In this document: positions 42,807 through 52,021 of the stretch, piece by piece | Layout: each line of letters opens with the position of its first letter | Numbering within the stretch: position 1 is the first letter of the stretch | Source: Ilumatobacter sp963746265 | Lineage (GTDB): Bacteria; Actinomycetota; Acidimicrobiia; Acidimicrobiales; Ilumatobacteraceae | DNA: 64,000 nt | Assembly: GCA_963746265.1 (NCBI GenBank) | Contig: CAVVAM010000002.1 | Coordinates: 1 to 64,000 of the forward strand | Direction of reading: 5' to 3' | Notes under the pieces: generated by a model | The model's input: only the letters and a program-made list of their open reading frames with translations | Told to the model about the DNA's origin: nothing | Database searches by the model: none | Made by a program: the position numbers and the translations under genes

Positions 42807-43283
42807 GTGACCGCCACGTCTGCGCTCGACGAACGTGTCCGCGACATCGAGGACCCCGAACTGCCCCACGTCACGATCGGAGATCTCGGCATCGTGCGAT
42901 CGGTCGAGGTGGTCGGGACGACCGCACGTGTCGTGCTCACACCCACGTACACGGGCTGTCCGGCGACCGAACAGATCCGCGACGACGTCACGGCGACGGT
43001 CGAGGCGGCTGGGTACGACGCCGACGTCACGTTCGCGATCAGCCCGGCCTGGACGACCGAGTGGATCACCGAGCGCGGACGACAGCGCCTCCGGGCGGCC
43101 GGCATCACACCACCGCCCCCGGTCGGTGAGCCCGGCGTCACGTTCGTCGCCCCCCCGGTCGAGTGCCCCCGGTGCTCGTCACGGCGGACACGACTCATCT
43201 CACAGTTCGGTGCGACGGCCTGCAAGGCCAGCTACGTGTGCAACGTGTGCTCCGAACCCTTCGAGTTGTTCAAGGCGCTGTGA
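42807..43283 (+). CDS. paaD: Phenylacetate degradation protein PaaD (Fe-S maturation type)
   Basis: The 158-residue product has an N-terminal MIP18/FeS_assembly_P domain (DIEDPELPHVTIGDLGIVRSVEV...LTPTYTGCPATEQI) and a C-terminal zinc-ribbon-like CPRC...CNVC. PaaD is thought to help assemble the iron or Fe-S centre of the oxygenase or reductase. GTG 42807 lies 8 bp after the paaC stop; a longer in-frame reading from 42708 is inside paaC and was rejected. Confidence 0.93.
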   Translation: MTATSALDERVRDIEDPELPHVTIGDLGIVRSVEVVGTTARVVLTPTYTGCPATEQIRDDVTATVEAAGYDADVTFAISPAWTTEWITERGRQRLRAAGITPPPPVGEPGVTFVAPPVECPRCSSRRTRLISQFGATACKASYVCNVCSEPFELFKAL

Positions 43284-44374
43284 CCGAGATGACGGACCCC
43301 GAGGCGACGATCGACGACGGCTTCCGGCCGCTCCGCGTCGAGGCCGTCGAGCACGACACCGACGACAGCGTCGTGATCACCTTCGATCGTGATGACGCGA
43401 AGTTGCGGTTCGAGCACGGACAACACCTCACACTTCGTCGCGAGTTCGACGGCGTCGAGCTGCGGCGGAGCTACTCGATCTGCTCGCGCGCCCCGGACGG
43501 GCCCTTGCGTGTTGCGATCCGTCGGGTCCCGGGTGGGGTCTTCTCGACCTGGGCCTCGACCGAGCTCGAGCCGGGAGACGCGATCGACGCACTGCCGCCG
43601 CTCGGACACTTCACCCACCGGATCGATCCCACGTCGTCACGCCGGTATGCGGCCGTGGCGGCGGGAAGCGGCATCACACCGATCCTGTCGATCGTGTCGA
43701 CGATCCTGGCCGCCGAACCGAACGCACGGGTCTCACTCGTCTACATCAACCGCACCAGCCGGTCCGCGATGCTCCTCGATCAACTGCAGGACGTGCGCGA
43801 CCGCCACCTCGGCCGACTGTCGATCGCGTTCGCGTTCACGCGGGAGGAAACCGGCGGCGACCTCCTGTCCGGCCGACCCGACCGGGAGCGGATCGGTCAG
43901 TGGATCGATTCGGGCATCCTGCCGACCGACGCCGACCACGTGTTCCTGTGCGGACCGATCGAGCTGACCAACGACATCCGAGATGCACTGACCGACGCCG
44001 GCCTCCCGGCCGATCGCATCCACCGCGAGATCTTCACCACCAAGCAGCAGGGCACTGCGACCCTGGCACCGCAGGAGATCACCGAGACGTCGGTTGCGAT
44101 CGCATCCGGGCGAGCCACCCTGCACGGTCGGACCTCCAGCTTCGAGCTGTACGAGGGCGACAGTGTGCTCGATGCGGTGCAGCGCGTTCGCCCCGACGCA
44201 CCGTTCTCGTGTCGGAGCGGTGTGTGCTCGACCTGTCAGGCGGTCATCCGCGACGGAGGGGTCGAGATGGCGGTCAACTACGGGCTGACCGACGACGAGG
44301 TCGCACGCGGCTACGTACTGACGTGCCAGTCGAAGCCCACGACGGCGGAGCTCGACGTCGACTTCGATGCCTGA
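43280..44374 (+). CDS. paaE: Phenylacetyl-CoA epoxidase reductase PaaE
   Basis: This is the NADPH-dependent electron donor for PaaABC. The 364-residue product has an FAD domain (RRSYSICS for flavin, GGVFSTW), an NAD(P) domain (AAGSGITPILSI, CGPIELTNDI) and a C-terminal plant-type 2Fe-2S ferredoxin (CRSGVCSTCQA with the final cysteine in YVLTCQS). GTG 43280 overlaps the paaD stop (GTGA); ATG 43289 is also possible. It ends the operon 19 bp from the convergent repressor gene. Confidence 0.95.
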   Translation: MTEMTDPEATIDDGFRPLRVEAVEHDTDDSVVITFDRDDAKLRFEHGQHLTLRREFDGVELRRSYSICSRAPDGPLRVAIRRVPGGVFSTWASTELEPGDAIDALPPLGHFTHRIDPTSSRRYAAVAAGSGITPILSIVSTILAAEPNARVSLVYINRTSRSAMLLDQLQDVRDRHLGRLSIAFAFTREETGGDLLSGRPDRERIGQWIDSGILPTDADHVFLCGPIELTNDIRDALTDAGLPADRIHREIFTTKQQGTATLAPQEITETSVAIASGRATLHGRTSSFELYEGDSVLDAVQRVRPDAPFSCRSGVCSTCQAVIRDGGVEMAVNYGLTDDEVARGYVLTCQSKPTTAELDVDFDA

Positions 44375-44393
44375 ATCGCTCGCTCGGATGCGG

Positions 44394-45314
44394 TCACTCG
44401 ACGTGGAAGCGGCCGTGGAGCCAATCGGAGTCGGGGACGAGTGAGCCGTCCGGGAGCTCGGCGGTCGCCGCGAGATGACGTTCGGCGGCGGCGGCGCATC
44501 CCCCGTACACGAACGCCGCGAGCGCCCGAGCCCGAGCCCCGGCCCATCCCTCGGGCAGCAACGACTCGGGCAGCAGCGGATCGACCAGCACGATGCGGCG
44601 GTAGCTCGCGATCAGCAGTACGCGGAGCTTGAACGCGTCTTCGGGGTCGAGGGCATCGAGCATCGGTCGGTCGACGTCACCGAACTCGTCCACGAAGGCG
44701 TCGTAGCTCTCGGCCACCTGGTCGAGCGGGGCACACCGACGGGCGAGCTCCTCCTCGTCGATCGTGCTCGCGCCCTCGACCACCTGCGATCGGCTGACGA
44801 GCACGTTGCGGAAACCACCCGTCTGATCAACGACGAGCGCGACCTCCTCCGCCGTGACGACGGGTGACGCCATCACGTTCGGTGCCACCACACCCAGGCC
44901 GGCCCAGGTCAGTCGTTGGCGCAACCGCGCCCGTTTGGCCGTAGTGGCCTCGGTGCCGTCGATCACGACGATCGTCCACGAGCGATCCCAGTCGGGGCGT
45001 CGAGACCCGTAGATCCGTGCGTCGGCCCGACGGAACAGCGGCATCGACGCGGGTGCGACGCCGTAGAAGCTGCGGCGGCCCACCGCCCGGGTGGTGAGCA
45101 TGCCGTCGTTCACCAGTCTCGTCAGCGAGGTCCGCACGAGTCGCTCGCTGACCCCGAACGGTCCGAGCAACGTCGCGAGGGAACTCACCGACACCGCAGT
45201 GTCGGCACCGTGCGGGAGAAGTGCGTCTCCGAAGACCGTGACGAGGAGGTTGCGGGCGCTCGGCGCACCGTTCGAGCTCGTCGCCGATCGCAGCCGTTCC
45301 ACCGGGTCGATCAC
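44394..45314 (-). CDS. paaX: PaaX-family transcriptional repressor
   Basis: The 306-residue product has the PaaX N-terminal winged helix (SARNLLVTVFGDALLPHG...SLATLLGPFGVSERLVRTSLTRLVNDGMLTTRAVGRRSFY) and the C-terminal PaaX_C region (LRVLLIASYRRIVLVDPLLPESLLPEGWAG). In other bacteria PaaX represses paa genes and phenylacetyl-CoA releases it, so it probably controls the convergent paaABCDE. GTG 45314 was chosen because it overlaps the stop of the VOC gene (GTGA). A longer reading to 45368 would run into that gene. Confidence 0.9.
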   Translation of the reverse strand: MIDPVERLRSATSSNGAPSARNLLVTVFGDALLPHGADTAVSVSSLATLLGPFGVSERLVRTSLTRLVNDGMLTTRAVGRRSFYGVAPASMPLFRRADARIYGSRRPDWDRSWTIVVIDGTEATTAKRARLRQRLTWAGLGVVAPNVMASPVVTAEEVALVVDQTGGFRNVLVSRSQVVEGASTIDEEELARRCAPLDQVAESYDAFVDEFGDVDRPMLDALDPEDAFKLRVLLIASYRRIVLVDPLLPESLLPEGWAGARARALAAFVYGGCAAAAERHLAATAELPDGSLVPDSDWLHGRFHVE

Positions 45315-45673
45315 GTGTCGTACACGAGGCAGAACTCGTTGCCTTCGGGGTCGGCGAGCACGATCCACCTGGTACCGACCTCCTCGAGCAGATCGGCGAC
45401 CACGGTCGCGCCCAGGCTCAGCAGACGATCGGTCTCGGCGTCGATGTCGTCACCCACGATGACGTCGATGTGGAGGCGGTTCTTGGTCGGCGTCTGCGGG
45501 TCGTCCACCTGCTGGAACACGAGCTTCGGTCCCACCTCGCCGGCCGGCGGCGTCGCCGAACGGTAGGCGCCGGCCGAGCCGAACGGTTCGTAGCGCAGGG
45601 CGGCGATCCAGAAATCCCGCAACGCGTCGGGGTCGGCGGCATCGATCACGATCGCGAGCTGGCGGGCCGGCAT
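45311..45673 (-). CDS. VOC-family (glyoxalase/bleomycin-resistance-like) protein
   Basis: The 120-residue product is a single VOC domain: IVIDAADPDALRDFWIAALRYEP, NRLHIDVIVGDDIDAETDRLLSLGATVV and the C-terminal VLADPEGNEFCLVYD, which carries the metal-binding glutamate (N-E-F). It belongs to the glyoxalase_6-like group. The role is unknown, and its placement as first gene of a coupled pair with the PaaX repressor is unusual. It starts 43 bp after the photolyase gene stop. Confidence 0.8.
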   Translation of the reverse strand: MPARQLAIVIDAADPDALRDFWIAALRYEPFGSAGAYRSATPPAGEVGPKLVFQQVDDPQTPTKNRLHIDVIVGDDIDAETDRLLSLGATVVADLLEEVGTRWIVLADPEGNEFCLVYDT

Positions 45674-45716
45674 GTCACCACGGTAGCGATCGGGTGCGCC
45701 TGCGGTGGATCACACG

Positions 45717-47018
45717 TCAACGCTGTCCCTTGACAGCCTGATACCTCGCCAGCGCTTCCGCGCGCTCGACCCGGTGGTCGACCATCGGCTCGGGGTACCC
45801 CGACGTCCCGAGCTCGGGAATCCACCGGGCGACGTACTCGCCGTCGGGGTCCCACCGCTCGCCCTGCGCCGTCGGGTTGAACACGCGGAAGTACGGAGCG
45901 GCATCGGTGCCGGTACCGGCCGTCCACTGCCAGCCGTGGTTGTTCGACGCGAGGTCGCCGTCGAGCAGGTGCTGGAGGAAGAATCGAGCGCCCCACCACC
46001 ACGGCAGGTGGAGATCCTTCACCAGGAAGCTCGCGACGATCATGCGGACCCGGTTGTGCATCCAACCCGACTCGACGAGCTGGCGCATGCCGGCATCGAC
46101 GATCGGGAAGCCGGTCCGCCCGGCACACCACCGCGCGAACTTCTCACGAGCGGCGGCGTCGGTGTCGAGTTCGATGCGGTCGAACCGTCGGTCGAGGTTC
46201 TCCCACGCCGCCCGGGGTTGCCGGTGGAGCACGTCCGCGTAGAAGTCTCGCCAGGCGAGCTCGGATTGGAACGTCCGATGCGAGGCGTTGCCGGCATTCG
46301 ACTCGGCGAGCAGCTGACGTGGGTGGATGACGCCGTACTTCAGGAACGGCGAGAGCCGGCTCGTGCCGTCGACAGCCGGGAAATCGCGCCCGTCGGCGTA
46401 GTCGTCGAGCCCACCGTCACGGAAGCGACGCCAGCGCGCGATGACGTTCTGCTCGGTCGACGATCCGATCTCGAACCCGACGTCGGGGCGATCGGGACGT
46501 CCGTCCGTTGGTGCTTCGATCCAGTTCGGCGTGCGGGGCGCATCCAGCGGGTCGTCCCAGCCGTGCTCGCGCCACTTCCTCGAGAACGGCGTGAAGACCG
46601 AGTACGGATCGCCGTCGTCCTTGACCACGCTGCCCGGGTCGACCGCGTACGGAGATCCGACGCCCCGTAGACGACGGCCACCGCCACGAAGCGCATCGGC
46701 GACCTGCTCGTCGCGGCGGCGGCCGTAGGGCCCGAAGTCCTTGGCGACGTACACGGTCGACGCATCGATCTCGTCGGCGAGGGCGGGGACCTCGTCGACC
46801 GGGTCGCCGCGACGGACGACGAGCGCCCCGCCGGTCGCCGCGTCGAGGGCGTCGATGCAGTCGTGCAAGAGCGCACGTCGAGGCGCACCCGCCCCCGCGA
46901 ACGCCGGATCGACGACGAACAGCGGGAGCACATCACCGTCACTCAGCGCCGCCGTCAGCGCCGGGTTGTCCCGCAGCCGCAGATCGCGCCGGAACCACAT
47001 GATCGCTCTGGAGGCCAT
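45717..47018 (-). CDS. phr: Deoxyribodipyrimidine photolyase
   Basis: This light-driven repair enzyme splits pyrimidine dimers. The 433-residue product has the N-terminal antenna domain (MWFRRDLRLRDNPAL) and the FAD-binding C-terminal domain. The latter shows LSPFLKYGVIHPRQLL, ELAWRDFYADVLH, TGFPIVDAGMRQLVESGWMHNRVRM, and NHGWQWTAGTGTDAAPYFRVFNP (FAD and electron-transfer tryptophans). It is the CPD class I / cryptochrome type. ATG 47018 gives a six-residue lead before MWFRRD; starting at that internal Met is also possible. Confidence 0.93.
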   Translation of the reverse strand: MASRAIMWFRRDLRLRDNPALTAALSDGDVLPLFVVDPAFAGAGAPRRALLHDCIDALDAATGGALVVRRGDPVDEVPALADEIDASTVYVAKDFGPYGRRRDEQVADALRGGGRRLRGVGSPYAVDPGSVVKDDGDPYSVFTPFSRKWREHGWDDPLDAPRTPNWIEAPTDGRPDRPDVGFEIGSSTEQNVIARWRRFRDGGLDDYADGRDFPAVDGTSRLSPFLKYGVIHPRQLLAESNAGNASHRTFQSELAWRDFYADVLHRQPRAAWENLDRRFDRIELDTDAAAREKFARWCAGRTGFPIVDAGMRQLVESGWMHNRVRMIVASFLVKDLHLPWWWGARFFLQHLLDGDLASNNHGWQWTAGTGTDAAPYFRVFNPTAQGERWDPDGEYVARWIPELGTSGYPEPMVDHRVERAEALARYQAVKGQR

Positions 47019-47063
47019 GGCGTCATGATCTCCACTGTGACCGCGTTCGAAACCGGCGGAGGT

Positions 47064-48344
47064 TCACGGATGTTCGCTCGGGCTCGGTGCGAGCGTGGTC
47101 GACGATCCGAGCAGCGTGCGGAGCACATCGAACCTCGACTCGGTCTCGCGTCGACCCAGCGCCCACCACACCATCCCGGCGACGGCGACGAGCGTCACGA
47201 TGGCGCCGTAGGCCAGCGACCACTCGAGTCCGACATAGTCGCCGACGAGCCCCGTGATCGGGCCACCGATCGGGTACGAACCGAGGAAGGCGACCGCCGT
47301 GAGCGCCAGGATCCGACCCCGCATGTCGGGCGGGCACTCCTGCTGGGTGATCGCGTTCATCGAGGTGACGAACCCGGCGCCGCCCAGACCCAGCGGCACC
47401 GCGAGCAGGAGCGCCAGCCAGACGTTCCCCGACCAGGCGAGGGCGAACGCGGCGACACCGAGCACCGTGGCGTTGGCGATCATCCAGCGGATCGTCACGA
47501 ACGGTCGACTCGCCGTGAGCAACGACCCGAACAGGCTGCCGATGCTCATCGTCGTGAGCACCCAACCGAACCAGTACTCGGCACCCCAGATCTCGCGCGA
47601 CATGCGAGGAAACGCCACGTTGTGGTTGAACCCGAAGGTCGCGATCACGGTGAACGCCAGAAACGGTACGAACAGGTTGGGCGATCGACGGATGAACCGG
47701 AGCCCGTCGCGCACGGGTGTGCCACCCCGCTTCGCGCGCGGCGCTCGGTACAACCGGGACTGGTCGAGCAGGAACAGGCTGCCCAGGATCGCCACGAACG
47801 AGATCGCATTGATCGAGAACAACCAGCCGGTGCCGAGCGGCCCGATCAGGAGTGCTGCCACCGCCGGGCCGAAGATGCGTGAACCGGTCATCGTGGCCGT
47901 GTTGAGCGAGATCGCATTGGCGATGTCGTCCTCGGGCACGAGTTCGGTCACGAATCCTCGTCGCGCCGGATTGTCGAACGCGTTGACCACACCCAGGGCG
48001 AACGTGAGTGCATAGATGATCCCGAGGTTGATCGTGCCCGTCAGGTCGAAAATGGCGAGCGCGACGGCCTGGAGTGCGAGCGCGCCCTGGGTGAGCATCG
48101 CCATCGTTCGACGGTCGCGCTGGTCGGCGACGGCGCCGCCGTAGGCGCCGAGCAGCAGCATCGGGAGGAACTGCAGCGCGGTGAGCACGCCGATGGCGGT
48201 CGTGCGGCCCGTCAGTCGGTCGACGAGGATCGCAACCGCGGTGAACTGCACCCACGTGCCGATGTTCGACAACAGCAACCCCAAGAAGAACAGCCGGGCG
48301 TTCCGATGTCGGAGCGATCGGAAGGTGCCGGCCATCGTTCCCAT
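47064..48344 (-). CDS. MFS transporter, MFS_3 (EntS-like) exporter
   Basis: The 426-residue membrane protein has 12 predicted spans. The family motifs are visible: RNARLFFLGLLLSNIGTWVQF at the front, GGAVADQRDRRTMAM (loop 2-3), NAFDNPARRGFVTELV and PPDMRGRILAL. These are typical of MFS_3 siderophore or drug exporters. The substrate is unknown. It may start at the second Met (MAGTFRSLRHRNARL). It is transcribed in the same direction as phr, 45 bp upstream of it. Confidence 0.85.
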   Translation of the reverse strand: MGTMAGTFRSLRHRNARLFFLGLLLSNIGTWVQFTAVAILVDRLTGRTTAIGVLTALQFLPMLLLGAYGGAVADQRDRRTMAMLTQGALALQAVALAIFDLTGTINLGIIYALTFALGVVNAFDNPARRGFVTELVPEDDIANAISLNTATMTGSRIFGPAVAALLIGPLGTGWLFSINAISFVAILGSLFLLDQSRLYRAPRAKRGGTPVRDGLRFIRRSPNLFVPFLAFTVIATFGFNHNVAFPRMSREIWGAEYWFGWVLTTMSIGSLFGSLLTASRPFVTIRWMIANATVLGVAAFALAWSGNVWLALLLAVPLGLGGAGFVTSMNAITQQECPPDMRGRILALTAVAFLGSYPIGGPITGLVGDYVGLEWSLAYGAIVTLVAVAGMVWWALGRRETESRFDVLRTLLGSSTTLAPSPSEHP

Positions 48345-48401
48345 CCTGGCCGGTGACGCAAACGATCGTGCGCTCGGAGCCCCCGACCGCGGGCGGGGCG
48401 G

Positions 48402-49556
48402 TCAGGCGGGGGCGTGGACCGGGAGCCGCGACACGTCGATCTGATACAGGTCGGCCGCGTTGCCACTCAGGATCGCCCGGCGCTGCTCGGCGGTCAGCTC
48501 GGCGACCTGTTCGGCGAGCATGTCCTGCGACCACGGCCACGTGCTGTCGGAGTGCGGGAAGTCGTTCGCCCACATCAACCGCCGCCAGTTCATGTCGTCG
48601 GCCTGCCGGAACGCCGTCCAGTCGTCCTGGAACGTGACGTAGATGTGTTCGGCGAAGTACACCGAGGGCGGCTTCGAGAGCTCGACGCCCGGGGCCATCC
48701 AGTTCCGATGGCGGTTGTAGGCATGGTCCATCCGGTACATGTAGTGCGGTACCCAGCCCGCGTCGGCTTCGACGCATACGACGTTCAACTTCGGGTGGCG
48801 CTCGAACACGCCGCCGAACACGAGCGTGCCCATGATGTCCTGGATGCCGCGGATGATCCCGAGGAATCCGTTGAGACGCGATCCCCGCGGCTTGCCGTTG
48901 AAGGCGCTGCTACGCGATGTGAGGATGTGGAAGCTCAACGGGAGACCGAGGTCGACCGCGGCCTCCCAGAAGGGGTCCCATGCCGGATCGTCGTAGTCGG
49001 GTCCTCCGTCGGTGAGGGTTCCGGGCTCACCCGGCATCATCACGCCGCGCAGCCCCGCGTCGGCGATGGCCACCAGGTCACCGATTCCCTCGTCGATCGT
49101 GCGCAGCGCGGTCTGTCCGGCACCGAGCAACCGGTCGGGTGCTTCGGAGCAGTACTCCGCGATCCACCGGTTGTAGGCGTCGAAGCACGCCTTCTTGAAC
49201 GCGTTGTCGTCGTGGTTGCAGATCATCATGCCGACCGTCGGGTAGATGATCTCGGCCGACACGCCGTCGCGGTCCTGGTCGGCGAGTCGATGTGTCGGGT
49301 CCCAACCCGATCGGTGCAGCTCGTCGAACGTGACACCGGCGATCGACAGCTCCTCGGCCGGCTTGCCCGCTGCGGCCACGAGCCCCATGGCGATCGGGCG
49401 GCCCATGCCGGGGATCACGAACACGTCGCCCCGCTCCTCGTCGCGCACCATGTGCGGGGCGCGGTCGCGGAACGCAGGATCGATGTGGGCGGTGTAGCAG
49501 TCCGGCGGCTCGGTGATGTGGGAGTCGGCGCTGATGACGGGGAAGTCGAAGTTCAT
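48402..49556 (-). CDS. Amidohydrolase-2 family metal-dependent hydrolase
   Basis: The 384-residue product belongs to the ACMSD-like amidohydrolase_2 group: start FPVISADSHITEPPDCY (D-H metal ligands), internal IIYPTVGMM, LSFHILTSR (metal His), and LMWANDFPHSDSTWPWS (metal Asp) near the end. Members decarboxylate or hydrolyse ring-cleavage or amide compounds. ATG 49556 has GGGAG ahead of it and overlaps the upstream amidohydrolase stop (ATGA). Much longer in-frame readings upstream only shadow that gene. It probably works with its partner on the same substrate family. Confidence 0.85.
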   Translation of the reverse strand: MNFDFPVISADSHITEPPDCYTAHIDPAFRDRAPHMVRDEERGDVFVIPGMGRPIAMGLVAAAGKPAEELSIAGVTFDELHRSGWDPTHRLADQDRDGVSAEIIYPTVGMMICNHDDNAFKKACFDAYNRWIAEYCSEAPDRLLGAGQTALRTIDEGIGDLVAIADAGLRGVMMPGEPGTLTDGGPDYDDPAWDPFWEAAVDLGLPLSFHILTSRSSAFNGKPRGSRLNGFLGIIRGIQDIMGTLVFGGVFERHPKLNVVCVEADAGWVPHYMYRMDHAYNRHRNWMAPGVELSKPPSVYFAEHIYVTFQDDWTAFRQADDMNWRRLMWANDFPHSDSTWPWSQDMLAEQVAELTAEQRRAILSGNAADLYQIDVSRLPVHAPA

Positions 49557-51271
49557 CTCGGCGCTCCCTGGGCACCGCGTACGAGACGGCCGGGGGTCTC
49601 GCCCGTCGACTCGCCGTCGGACATGATCTCGGTTCCGGCGACGAAGGTGTGCCGGTAGCCGGTGGCCCGCTGCAGCATCCGCCGCCCACCGGCCGGGAGG
49701 TCGCGCACGATGTCGGGAACGTGGAGCCGGAGGTGGTCGAAGTCGATCACGTTGAAGTCGGCCCGATATCCGGGCCGCAGCACGCCCCGGTCGTGGAGAC
49801 CGACGGTCTCGGCCGTCATACGGCACTGCTTGTCGATCAGTGTCTCGACCGGGATGCGACCGCGCGGCCGATCGCGACCCCACCACTGCAGCAGCGTGGT
49901 CGGGAAGCTGACGTCGCAGATGGTGCCGACGTGGGCGCCGCCATCGGACAGACCGGGGACCGCAGCAGGGTGCAGCAGCATCTCGCGGACGCAGTCCAGG
50001 TTGCCGTGTGCCCAGTTGAGGCTCGGCACGTACAGCAATGCGTGGCCGTCGAGTTCGAGCAGCCAGTCGTAGGCGACCTCGCCGGGGGTGCACCCGCGCC
50101 TTTCGGCCTCGGCCTGCGCCGAGTCGGCCGGGTCGGGTTCGTAGTTCGGTGGGTCGCCCAGACGGAACATCTGCGGATACCACGCGATGACGCGGCTGCC
50201 GAGCTGCCGGTCCTCGACGTGGGCGCCGTCGAGGATCGCCTGCCGGATCTCGGGCCGACGCATTCGGGCGACGCGTTCGGCCAGGGGCAGGTCGGCGACA
50301 TCGACGTAGGCCGGGCTGAACATGAACGGGTTGAGCGTGGTGTCGAGACCGAGCATGATCCCGACCGCACGCGCACCCACCTGGCCGCGCATCTGCACCC
50401 CGGAGGCGCTGGCATCGGCGAAGCGGTCGAGCTCGACCCGCCACTCCTCGGGACGACGGGGCGCCTGGGCGATCGACACCGAGATCGGTCGACCCGACCG
50501 GGCCGCCATCTGATGGAACAACTCGATCTCGCCGTCGAGATCGATGAAATCGCTCACGACCTGCAATACCCCCTTGCCGACAGAACCGATCGCCTCGGAG
50601 ATACCGACCAACTCGTCGGCCTCGGCGGTCAGCGTCGGCGTCGGCTCGCCGAGGCTCGACTTGTGGTTGAGCGTCCGGCTCGTGGTGAACCCGAGAGCGC
50701 CGGCTTCGACGGCCTCGCGGGCGAGGTCGGCCATCTCGGCGATGTCGTCCGGGGTCGCCGGCTGTTGCGTCGCGCCGCGCTCACCCATCACGTGCAACCG
50801 GAGCGGGCCGTGTGGCATCTGCGCACCGAGATCGATGTCTCGCGGCTTGCGGTCGAGATCGTCGAGGTAGTCGGGGAAGCTCGACCACTCCCAGGACAAC
50901 CCCTCGTGCAGCGCGGTGCCGGGGATGTCTTCCACCCCCTCCATCAGTTGGATCAGGCGCTCGCGGTGCTCGGGGACGACCGGGGCGAACCCGACGCCGC
51001 AGTTGCCCATGACGACGGTCGTGACACCGTGCCAGCTCGACGGAGCGAGCTGGGTGTCCCACGTCGCCTGGCCGTCGTAGTGGGTGTGGATGTCGACGAA
51101 GCCGGGGGCGACGAGGTGGCCGTCGGCGTCGATCTCGCGTGCGCCCCGTCCGTCGACCTGTCCCACGGCGGTGATCACACCGTTCGACACCGCGACGTCG
51201 CCGACGAATCGATCGGCGCCCGTGCCGTCGACGACGGTGCCGTTCCGGATGACGAGCTCGTATTCGGCCAC
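49553..51271 (-). CDS. N-acyl-D-amino-acid deacylase family amidohydrolase
   Basis: The 572-residue product is an amidohydrolase_3-type protein: NGTVVDGTGADRFVGDVAVSNG, metal motif VDIHTHYDGQATWD, NHKSSLGEPTPTL, GLSDGGAHVGTICD (catalytic Asp) and the C-terminal LHDRGVLRPGYRADFNVID. Known relatives hydrolyse N-acyl-D-amino acids, but many actinobacterial copies are uncharacterised. GTG 51271 with GAAAGGGG upstream was chosen; the open frame continues to 52513 without homology. Its stop overlaps the following amidohydrolase. Confidence 0.85.
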   Translation of the reverse strand: MAEYELVIRNGTVVDGTGADRFVGDVAVSNGVITAVGQVDGRGAREIDADGHLVAPGFVDIHTHYDGQATWDTQLAPSSWHGVTTVVMGNCGVGFAPVVPEHRERLIQLMEGVEDIPGTALHEGLSWEWSSFPDYLDDLDRKPRDIDLGAQMPHGPLRLHVMGERGATQQPATPDDIAEMADLAREAVEAGALGFTTSRTLNHKSSLGEPTPTLTAEADELVGISEAIGSVGKGVLQVVSDFIDLDGEIELFHQMAARSGRPISVSIAQAPRRPEEWRVELDRFADASASGVQMRGQVGARAVGIMLGLDTTLNPFMFSPAYVDVADLPLAERVARMRRPEIRQAILDGAHVEDRQLGSRVIAWYPQMFRLGDPPNYEPDPADSAQAEAERRGCTPGEVAYDWLLELDGHALLYVPSLNWAHGNLDCVREMLLHPAAVPGLSDGGAHVGTICDVSFPTTLLQWWGRDRPRGRIPVETLIDKQCRMTAETVGLHDRGVLRPGYRADFNVIDFDHLRLHVPDIVRDLPAGGRRMLQRATGYRHTFVAGTEIMSDGESTGETPGRLVRGAQGAPR

Positions 51272-51320
51272 GATGCCCCTTTCCTCACCGACGACGCTAG
51301 CCCCGCAGAGGTGCGAGACT

Positions 51321-51788
51321 GTGGTCGTGGGATACACATCGGCACCCGAAGGTTGGTGGCAGGACTTCGTCGACGCCCTGCCGGCGCGCACCGGCAAGCT
51401 CGCCGTCACGCGCAAGGACGGGAGTCCACACGTGGCGCCGGTCTGGGTCGATCTCGATCGGGGTGCCGGGCCGGACGGTGAGGACCAGATCGTGTTCCTG
51501 ACGAGCGCCGACACGATCAAGGGCAAGGCGATCCTGCGGGGCGGCCGCATCGCGATGTGCTTCGACGACGAGCGACCGCCATTCGCGTTCGTGACCATCG
51601 CAGGCACGGCCACCACCACTACCGATCGTGACGAACTCCTGCGCTGGGCGACCCGCATCGCCGGCCGGTACGTGGGTGCGGAGCACGCCGAGGAATACGG
51701 CCACCGGAACGCTGTGCCGCCCCAGATGGTCGTCCGTGTGACGCCGATCGACGTGGTGGCCAACGTCGATGTGGCAGGGCGGCAGTGA
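51321..51788 (+). CDS. PPOX-class, F420-dependent oxidoreductase-like protein
   Basis: The 155-residue product is a split-barrel flavin/F420-binding protein of the pyridoxamine-phosphate-oxidase-like class: TGKLAVTRKDGSPHVAPVWVDLD, ILRGGRIAMCFDDERPPFAFVTIAGTA, and ATRIAGRYVG. In actinobacteria such proteins mostly bind F420 and reduce diverse molecules. The GTG start may be 51321 or 51327. It is divergent from the amidohydrolases by 49 bp, and its stop overlaps a small membrane protein gene. Confidence 0.82.
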   Translation: MVVGYTSAPEGWWQDFVDALPARTGKLAVTRKDGSPHVAPVWVDLDRGAGPDGEDQIVFLTSADTIKGKAILRGGRIAMCFDDERPPFAFVTIAGTATTTTDRDELLRWATRIAGRYVGAEHAEEYGHRNAVPPQMVVRVTPIDVVANVDVAGRQ

Positions 51789-52018
51789 CGCAAGACCCGA
51801 CGAACGGGTCCGGCCACCCGGACGCTCAGGACCTCGACGCACTGACCGGTGAGTCGCCCGAGTTCGGCGAGCCGCGATCGAGTGTTCTGACGCCGATGGG
51901 TGAAGTCGAGTCGATCGGTAGCTTCGCTCGGGGGTTGGGCGCTCGCCGCCTCCGGATCACACTCTGGATCGGTGGCGGGCTCGTGATGACGTTGGCGCTC
52001 CTCGCTGCCCTCAACTGA
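51785..52018 (+). CDS. Small single-span membrane protein, hypothetical
   Basis: The 77-residue product starts at GTG 51785, overlapping the stop of the PPOX-like gene (GTGA). The first 55 residues are hydrophilic and acidic (EVESIGSFARGLGARRLR near the span), followed by one C-terminal transmembrane helix (ITLWIGGGLVMTLALLAAL). No family recognised. Tight coupling suggests it is real and perhaps tethers or modulates its neighbour. Confidence 0.55.
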   Translation: MTQDPTNGSGHPDAQDLDALTGESPEFGEPRSSVLTPMGEVESIGSFARGLGARRLRITLWIGGGLVMTLALLAALN

Positions 52019-52021
52019 TCG

